NCBI RefSeq assembly: GCF_018861315.1
Contig: NZ_JAHLDL010000011.1
Location: 1-64,000, forward strand
Direction: 5' to 3'
Source of the DNA: Clostridium bowmanii
GTDB taxonomy: Bacteria > Bacillota > Clostridia > Clostridiales > Clostridiaceae
DNA length: 64,000 bases
Shown here: positions 59,240 through 64,000 of the stretch, piece after piece
Layout: each line of letters opens with the position of its first letter
How positions within the stretch are numbered: position 1 is the first letter of the stretch
The notes under the pieces: model-generated
Told to the model about the DNA's origin: nothing
Seen by the model: only the letters and a program-made list of their open reading frames with translations
The model's database searches: none
Position numbers and translations under genes: made by a program

Positions 59240-59539
59240 ATGAAAGATGATATAAAAGAAATTGAAGACAGTGTATTAAACTATCTTTATGAAAGCAGAA
59301 ATGCCTCCCCACAAAGCTTAGCAAAAATTAAGTTAGCTATTAATTTAGGCAACGGTAAAGGTAATCTTAGAGTATTCAAATCTTCTCTTGAATTACTAAT
59401 GAAAAAGAGACTTATAACTAAACAAGCAGTCAGAGGAAATTATAAAATTGAACCTACTGGAATAGAGGCTGTTGAAGGAAACAAAAATATTGAAGAGAAC
59501 GAAAATATACAAACACCTGAAAATGTTGAAGGACAATAA
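59240..59539 (+). CDS. Small winged-helix-like protein, unknown
   Basis: The 99-residue product has three predicted helices followed by a strand pair (residues 5-70: EIEDSVLNYLYESRN, SSLELLMKKRLITKQAVRGNYKI) resembling a winged-helix or linker-histone-like DNA-binding fold. The last 28 residues are acidic, low-complexity tail. AAAGGAG precedes the ATG and a palindromic terminator follows. TATACT lies 41 nt upstream as a likely -10 box. It is divergent from the V-ATPase operon, so it could regulate it; this is inference. Confidence 0.6.
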   Translation: MKDDIKEIEDSVLNYLYESRNASPQSLAKIKLAINLGNGKGNLRVFKSSLELLMKKRLITKQAVRGNYKIEPTGIEAVEGNKNIEENENIQTPENVEGQ

Positions 59540-59565
59540 AAAAAAGAGCATATGCTCTTTTTTTT
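59538..59565 (+). terminator. Terminator of the winged-helix-like gene
   Basis: A perfect palindrome AAAAAAGAGCAT-ATGCTCTTTTTT overlaps the stop codon and ends in a T-run. It works in either direction and could also stop tgl transcripts. Confidence 0.85.
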
Positions 59566-59616
59566 ACTACAAGGCGCTACATACTTTATATCTATTACTC
59601 TTTAATAAATTCAATC

Positions 59617-60399
59617 TCAATTTTTATTGGTAGACGTTGAAATAAATTTATAATATATATTGGCTAAATTTATAAAATCTAGACGTGCAGCTGAATCTAA
59701 TAAATAAGCAGTTTCTTTTGCTTTCTTTATTCTATATTTATTTAATTCACTAATTATTTCTTCAGCATTTCCGATGCCTATACCATGTCCAAAATATATT
59801 TCTTTACCTAAGTCTATAACATTTTCTCCTTGCCATTCAGGTGTTACTGGATTTACATCAGGACTATAAACGTATCTTCTATCCCCTGGTAAATAATCAC
59901 TATGTTTTTCTAAAATACCAACATCCTCAAGCAAACTATCAATATAATGCCAATTCATTAAGTGTATTTCGGGAAATAGTTCATTGAAGAGTTTGTCGCC
60001 AAGTATATTAAGCAATGCTTGATAATAAATAATAATCATTGCAGTAGCACATTCAGTACCATATTTAGAACTATTTATAGAAATATCCTTTATAGCATCA
60101 CTAGGAATTATACCTTTTTTTAATTTAAATCCACCTTCCTCAGTACGATCCCAATATTCAAGATTACACATTGATTTACGAAAGATTGTAAATGACATAT
60201 GGTCTTCATTGAGTCTTATAGCAGCAATAACAATATCTTTTCGTAATTTCAACTCAAACTGCAACTGATTTAACGAATCATATTCGTACCTATCCTTACT
60301 TAACTCCATCTTGTTAATGATATCTCTTTCAATACCGTTTGGCTTATATTCATTTATAAAAGCATCAACTTTAACAATATTGTTAGGCATTATAATCAT
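59617..60399 (-). CDS. tgl: Spore protein-glutamine gamma-glutamyltransferase (Tgl)
   Basis: Tgl cross-links spore coat proteins by epsilon-(gamma-glutamyl)lysine bonds in late sporulation. The 260-residue protein matches B. subtilis Tgl (245 residues) along its length: LNQLQFELKLRKDIV, YGTECATAMIIIYY with catalytic Cys117, LMNWHYIDSL, and WQGENVIDLG plus YFGHGIGI giving Glu192 and His205 at the 13-residue spacing of the B. subtilis pair. GGAGATAG precedes the ATG. It is 30 nt downstream of an unknown gene in the same direction, so the two are probably an operon. Confidence 0.92.
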   Translation of the reverse strand: MIIMPNNIVKVDAFINEYKPNGIERDIINKMELSKDRYEYDSLNQLQFELKLRKDIVIAAIRLNEDHMSFTIFRKSMCNLEYWDRTEEGGFKLKKGIIPSDAIKDISINSSKYGTECATAMIIIYYQALLNILGDKLFNELFPEIHLMNWHYIDSLLEDVGILEKHSDYLPGDRRYVYSPDVNPVTPEWQGENVIDLGKEIYFGHGIGIGNAEEIISELNKYRIKKAKETAYLLDSAARLDFINLANIYYKFISTSTNKN

Positions 60400-60429
60400 T
60401 TACTATCTCCTCTAATTATTATATTGAGT

Positions 60430-61194
60430 TTAGAAGCTATGAGTTTCAGCGCATAACCTAGCTTCTGCAATTCTTATTTGTTTAGGTATGGAATTGTTAA
60501 TCCATGATATCCATAAATATATGTTTTCATAATAGATTCTAAGTGAGAATGTAGATAGCAACATCTTATTATCTTCATCTAAATTGTTAAAATAACCTAA
60601 TAACTTTTTTTCTTTTACAGTGTATGGCATTAATGGTTTACCAGTATAAAGAGATACCCGTCTACACAAATATTTGGCATCTAATTCTACAATATAGGGT
60701 ATAGGCTTACTGGTTCTCTGAAAACTTTCCCCCGTAAAATATAAAAACGGATAATTCTCACTAATCCAGTTTAAAAAAGCAACATATTGATTTTCACTAC
60801 CTCTTCTATTCATATCTATAGAAGGTACAAAGTCTAAAAGTTTGCAAGCTAATTTAACATCATTCACGTTATCTGAACATAAATAATTTGCTATGAGCAT
60901 TAAGCTATGAGGGTCTCTTGCTTGAAAAAATGTCCAAATTAGATCATGGTTATAAAGACCTTTTCTGTTTCTAAAAAATATCATGTCAACTATAATAGGT
61001 AATATTGTTTTATCATTGTGACCCTTAATTAAAAGTGTTGCAATAGAATCCAAAATTTCATCCTTATCATTGCTTTGACCATTCTCAGATAAGCCTCTAG
61101 CAAACATGCCTCTCAAAACAGGATAACCTATTTCTTTATACTCAGATGATAAATATTCATTTGAAAAATTCCAGGTATTTATATATTTAATCAC
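60430..61194 (-). CDS. Unknown protein paired with tgl
   Basis: The 254-residue product has no signal peptide and looks largely helical, with IVDMIFFRNRKGLYNHDLIWTFF and DVKLACKLLDFVPSIDMNRRG in the middle and YENIYLWISWINNSIPKQI near the end. The helix-turn pattern could be HEAT-like, but I do not recognise a family. It starts at GTG, seven bases after GGGGAG. It is the upstream gene of a two-gene unit with tgl, so it may be a substrate, chaperone or regulator of the transglutaminase; this rests on context only. Confidence 0.6.
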   Translation of the reverse strand: MIKYINTWNFSNEYLSSEYKEIGYPVLRGMFARGLSENGQSNDKDEILDSIATLLIKGHNDKTILPIIVDMIFFRNRKGLYNHDLIWTFFQARDPHSLMLIANYLCSDNVNDVKLACKLLDFVPSIDMNRRGSENQYVAFLNWISENYPFLYFTGESFQRTSKPIPYIVELDAKYLCRRVSLYTGKPLMPYTVKEKKLLGYFNNLDEDNKMLLSTFSLRIYYENIYLWISWINNSIPKQIRIAEARLCAETHSF

Positions 61195-61296
61195 ATATGA
61201 TCTCCCCTTTATTTTTAATATAAATAAAGAACCATATTATATAATACTATTAATATAGCTTTATTGTTAAAGGAATCATGATGAAAAAGTCAAAAA

Positions 61297-61340
61297 ATAA
61301 AAAGCGACCCAGAATACATAAAATTATGTATCTAGGCCGC
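61297..61340 (-). terminator. selC terminator
   Basis: GCGGCCTAGATACATA pairs (with bulges) with TATGTATTCTGGGTCGC around a short AT loop. On the minus strand it runs into TTTTTATTTTTTG, 17 nt after the tRNA CCA end. Confidence 0.82.
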
Positions 61341-61356
61341 AATATGTCGAATTAAT

Positions 61357-61453
61357 TGGCGGGAATATGTGTGAATCGAACACACCCATCGTGGTATTAG
61401 CACGACAACACAGTTTTGAAGACTGGCAGGCACACCAGCACCTATCTACTCCC
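61357..61453 (-). tRNA. selC: tRNA-Sec (anticodon UCA)
   Basis: The 97-nt gene has a UCA anticodon in the loop of CAGTC-TTCAAAA-CTG, a long variable arm (GTCGTGC/ACCACGAT region), a T loop GTTCGATTC and an encoded CCA. The acceptor stem pairs GGGAGTA with TATTCCC. The extended length and long arm distinguish it from ordinary tRNAs. It decodes in-frame UGA as selenocysteine. It lies directly downstream of selA-selB in the same direction and has its own terminator. Confidence 0.96.
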
Positions 61454-61550
61454 ATTAGCTTTGTTTCAGTGATAATTATAACATATCCTAATACTACTAT
61501 CAATAGCAATATGCATATTTTTGTCGAATTATTGATTACATTGGGGCTAT

Positions 61551-63467
61551 TTAACTTTCTTTATATAATATCCTATCATTTTCTACTCTTTTAGTTAATT
61601 TTATACCATCAAAATGTTCTAAAAGGGCTACTGCAAATTTTCTGCTTGTATCAAATACTCCCCTAGCGGAAGAGGCTGCTATACTACCATTTTCTTTTAT
61701 ATAATTACACACTAGAGTTTTCGAATTTTCATAATGATCTTTTGTAAATATACAATCCTCCGCTACCTTTACTAATTGTTCATTATCTATCATGGAATCA
61801 AAAACCATTTTAAAGTTCTTTTTATCCTTTTCGCTTTGGATCAAATCACTATATTTAGGGGTATTGTATCTCCCTTTATCATAAGCTAAAATAATACTCT
61901 TTCTCAAGTTTTCTTGCTCATTTGTATATTGTATCCAAAAATCGTATAAAGATACATATTTTTCATATACTTTTATAGCATTTCTCTCTTCCATTAGCAT
62001 CAATAATTCGTCATAGGTCTTTTGCTTTATATTTTTTCCGAAAATCTTATTCTTAATTTCTTCTTTTGGCATACCGCCCTTAAGCGGGTTTTCATTATGA
62101 TACACTGTTAAAATTCGCTCTATTTCCTCTATCTTTTGCTTTATGAAATCCTTATGTATATATATTGTCTTATCTAATGCTGTTAGTTTAATTATTATAT
62201 TATCATCTACCAGTGTTTGTAATTTATCTTCTATGCCTTGTTCATTTTTACCTAGTGCTTTTAATATAACATTGGCATCCGGGTAATCTCCACTTAATTT
62301 ACTAAGAGTATTTTCTAAAATGTTTTCAGTTGTTCCACTCTCTTTAATCTTAAGGTCATCAATATATTTTTCATTAAATCTTTTGACCTTGTCCGCGGAA
62401 GGATTAATAACCATACCTCCAGCAATAGTGTACATAGGTGAATAGCTTCTAAGCACAAATCTGTCATTTCTTTGAGCATTAATCTGTTTTTCTAATCTTA
62501 ATTGTACATAAGCACTTTCTCCTGGAGCTATTTCCTCTCTATCTAAAATAACCACTCTACACAAAATTTCATCTGTTCCATGATATAATCTAACTCTTTG
62601 CCTATTAACTAGCGGTTTTTTTGCACTTTTTAGGTAATAAAGCACACAATCAATTGAGAAAGAAGGTTCCATTATGTTTACCTTTGAAACTACATCTCCC
62701 CTACCTATTTCACTTAATTTTATATTAGCTAGGTTTATAGCACACCTTTGACCTGCTTCTCCAAATCCTTCAGGCTTATCATGAATTTGGATACCTCTAA
62801 CCTTTGTAACTACTTTTGAAGGATATACTTCTATAGTATCCCCTACTTTTACTCTTCCACTTATTATTGTTCCAGTCACAACGCTGCCAAAACCGCTTAT
62901 AGTAAATGCTCTATCCACAGGTAACCTAAAATGTCCTTCTGTGTCTTTAGCCGCAACTTCTTCTGTGATTTTATCTATATCTTTAATTAATGCTTCAAGG
63001 CCTATTTTAGTTTTTGATGATACTGCATGAATTGGTGCATTTTCTAAAAATGTACCTTTAAATTCCTGGGTCAAATCTCCTTTAATCATTTCAATCCATT
63101 CAGCATCTACTAAATCAGATTTTGTAAGCACTATGATTCCTTTTTTAACATTTAGCAATTGTAATATTTCAAAATGCTCTCTGGTTTGAGGCATAATGCC
63201 CTCATCTGCTGCTATGACCAGTAGAACCACATCTATACTACTTATTCCTGCTAGCATGTTCTTAATAAATTTCTCATGACCCGGAACATCAATAATTCCA
63301 GCTCTCCTACCAGATGGTAAATCAAAGTAGGTGAATCCTAAATTTATAGAAATACCTCTATCTTTTTCTTCTTTTAAAGTATCTGTTTCTCTACCAGTTA
63401 ATGCTTTAATTAAAGTTGTTTTACCATGATCTATATGCCCCGCTGTTCCTATAATTATATGCTTCAT
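61551..63467 (-). CDS. selB: Selenocysteine-specific elongation factor SelB
   Basis: SelB delivers Sec-tRNA to UGA codons marked by a SECIS RNA stem-loop. The 638-residue protein has the EF-Tu-like GTPase domain (GHIDHGKT, residues 10-17; DVPGHEKF; TKSDLVD), two beta-barrel domains and a C-terminal set of winged helices (about 380-638) that bind SECIS. It ends about 100 nt before selC and follows selA by 45 nt. Confidence 0.97.
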   Translation of the reverse strand: MKHIIIGTAGHIDHGKTTLIKALTGRETDTLKEEKDRGISINLGFTYFDLPSGRRAGIIDVPGHEKFIKNMLAGISSIDVVLLVIAADEGIMPQTREHFEILQLLNVKKGIIVLTKSDLVDAEWIEMIKGDLTQEFKGTFLENAPIHAVSSKTKIGLEALIKDIDKITEEVAAKDTEGHFRLPVDRAFTISGFGSVVTGTIISGRVKVGDTIEVYPSKVVTKVRGIQIHDKPEGFGEAGQRCAINLANIKLSEIGRGDVVSKVNIMEPSFSIDCVLYYLKSAKKPLVNRQRVRLYHGTDEILCRVVILDREEIAPGESAYVQLRLEKQINAQRNDRFVLRSYSPMYTIAGGMVINPSADKVKRFNEKYIDDLKIKESGTTENILENTLSKLSGDYPDANVILKALGKNEQGIEDKLQTLVDDNIIIKLTALDKTIYIHKDFIKQKIEEIERILTVYHNENPLKGGMPKEEIKNKIFGKNIKQKTYDELLMLMEERNAIKVYEKYVSLYDFWIQYTNEQENLRKSIILAYDKGRYNTPKYSDLIQSEKDKKNFKMVFDSMIDNEQLVKVAEDCIFTKDHYENSKTLVCNYIKENGSIAASSARGVFDTSRKFAVALLEHFDGIKLTKRVENDRILYKES

Positions 63468-63512
63468 TTAAGCCACATCCTTTCTATAAAAATATAGGCA
63501 TGCAACCTATTT

Positions 63513-64000
63513 TTACATTGTCCTAAAAGCCTCTGTAATAATTCCATAATCCTTTTCGAATAGTGTTCTAAGGTCCATTATTACCTCATTATTATTAATT
63601 CTGGCAATTATAGCTACTTCATTCATTCTTAATTTTTCTTCTATTTGTGGTGCTGTAAAACTTTCACTTTTTATTTTTATGACATAAGTTTCTATTTTTT
63701 CTGTAGGCATGGAACCCCCACCAACCATTGAATAATCATTATCTATTGTGAAAGTGAATTTATCAGTTTTATTTTGAAGCTTTCTTTTTAGTTTTTGTGC
63801 TCTTTTCTTAAGCTCATCTTTTGGACATAAAAGCATATTTAAAGTTGGTATGTTATTAATAGCCTCTGTTTCTTCTAAATAATGCTTAAGGGTACCTTCT
63901 AAAGCTGCCAAAGTCATTTTATCTATTCGGAGCGCTCTAGTTAGTTGATTTCTCTTCATTCTATTAACATACTTTGCTTTACCTACTATAATTCCAGCTT
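63513..64000 (-). CDS. selA: L-seryl-tRNA(Sec) selenium transferase SelA, 3' part
   Basis: SelA is a PLP enzyme that converts Ser-tRNA(Sec) to Sec-tRNA(Sec) with selenophosphate. Only the C-terminal 162 residues lie in the window. They include [20 protein letters not shown] directly after where the PLP lysine should be, [17 protein letters not shown], and the C-terminal domain with [10 protein letters not shown]. The frame is open to the right edge, so the gene continues beyond it. It is the first visible member of selA-selB-selC. Confidence 0.96.
   Translation of the reverse strand, partial: AGIIVGKAKYVNRMKRNQLTRALRIDKMTLAALEGTLKHYLEETEAINNIPTLNMLLCPKDELKKRAQKLKRKLQNKTDKFTFTIDNDYSMVGGGSMPTEKIETYVIKIKSESFTAPQIEEKLRMNEVAIIARINNNEVIMDLRTLFEKDYGIITEAFRTM

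Overview
The window is AT-rich DNA (by eye about 30% G+C) from a spore-forming, low-G+C Gram-positive anaerobe, most likely Clostridium sensu stricto. The evidence is the conserved clostridial order hrcA-grpE-dnaK-dnaJ-prmA-rsmE-mtaB-HIT-rpsU-(yqeY)-yqfC-yqfD-pgpH-ybeY-dgkA-cdd-era-recO, plus sporulation genes (yqfC, yqfD, spoIIP, gpr, tgl, a cotS-like kinase), a V-type ATPase, pyruvate phosphate dikinase and a selenocysteine cluster. The species cannot be fixed from sequence alone. Almost everything is on the minus strand; the exceptions are the cotS-like gene, rpsT and a small winged-helix-like gene.

Region 1-6500 is accessory DNA. It holds a phosphodiesterase gene cut off next to a repeated 11-mer, a CPBP membrane protease and a GNAT acetyltransferase, each followed by copies of a shared repeat. 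The repeat after the protease gene folds into a nested 171-nt inverted repeat that resembles an integron attC site. Next is a MarR-controlled redox operon (MarR, FMN-binding protein, flavodoxin, DUF6544) and about 900 nt of intergenic DNA with several hairpins. Region 6500-14000 is core: rnpB, the nif3-trmK pair, a membrane PH-domain protein, rpoD, dnaG and dgt. Region 13.8-18.4 kb holds a cotS-like kinase gene, ppdK and its probable regulator ccpN. Region 18.7-36.1 kb is the long conserved cluster running from the CIRCE-controlled heat-shock operon, through RNA and ribosome modification genes, to yqfC/yqfD, pgpH, ybeY, dgkA-PAP2, cdd, era and recO. Within it yqeY survives only as a fragment, recO seems to start at CTG, and dnaJ ends in a run of 19 in-frame TAA triplets.

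Region 36.2-45.5 kb holds hemW, lepA, spoIIP, gpr, rpsT, holA and comEC. Region 45.5-49.8 kb is lineage-specific: a small acidic protein, an 837-aa P-type ATPase that has lost its catalytic aspartate and other active-site motifs, a six-unit MORN-repeat protein, a 54-aa zinc ribbon and a 59-aa unknown. Region 50.1-58.9 kb is a nine-gene V-type ATPase operon with a visible promoter, divergent from a small winged-helix-like gene. Region 59.6-64 kb holds a spore transglutaminase (tgl) with an uncharacterised partner gene, tRNA-Sec (selC), selB and the 3' part of selA.

The best candidate for something undescribed is the catalytically dead P-type ATPase and its neighbours. Next come the attC-like element at the left and the unknown gene paired with tgl. 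Where an upstream start lacked a ribosome-binding site and an internal one had it, the internal start is given.
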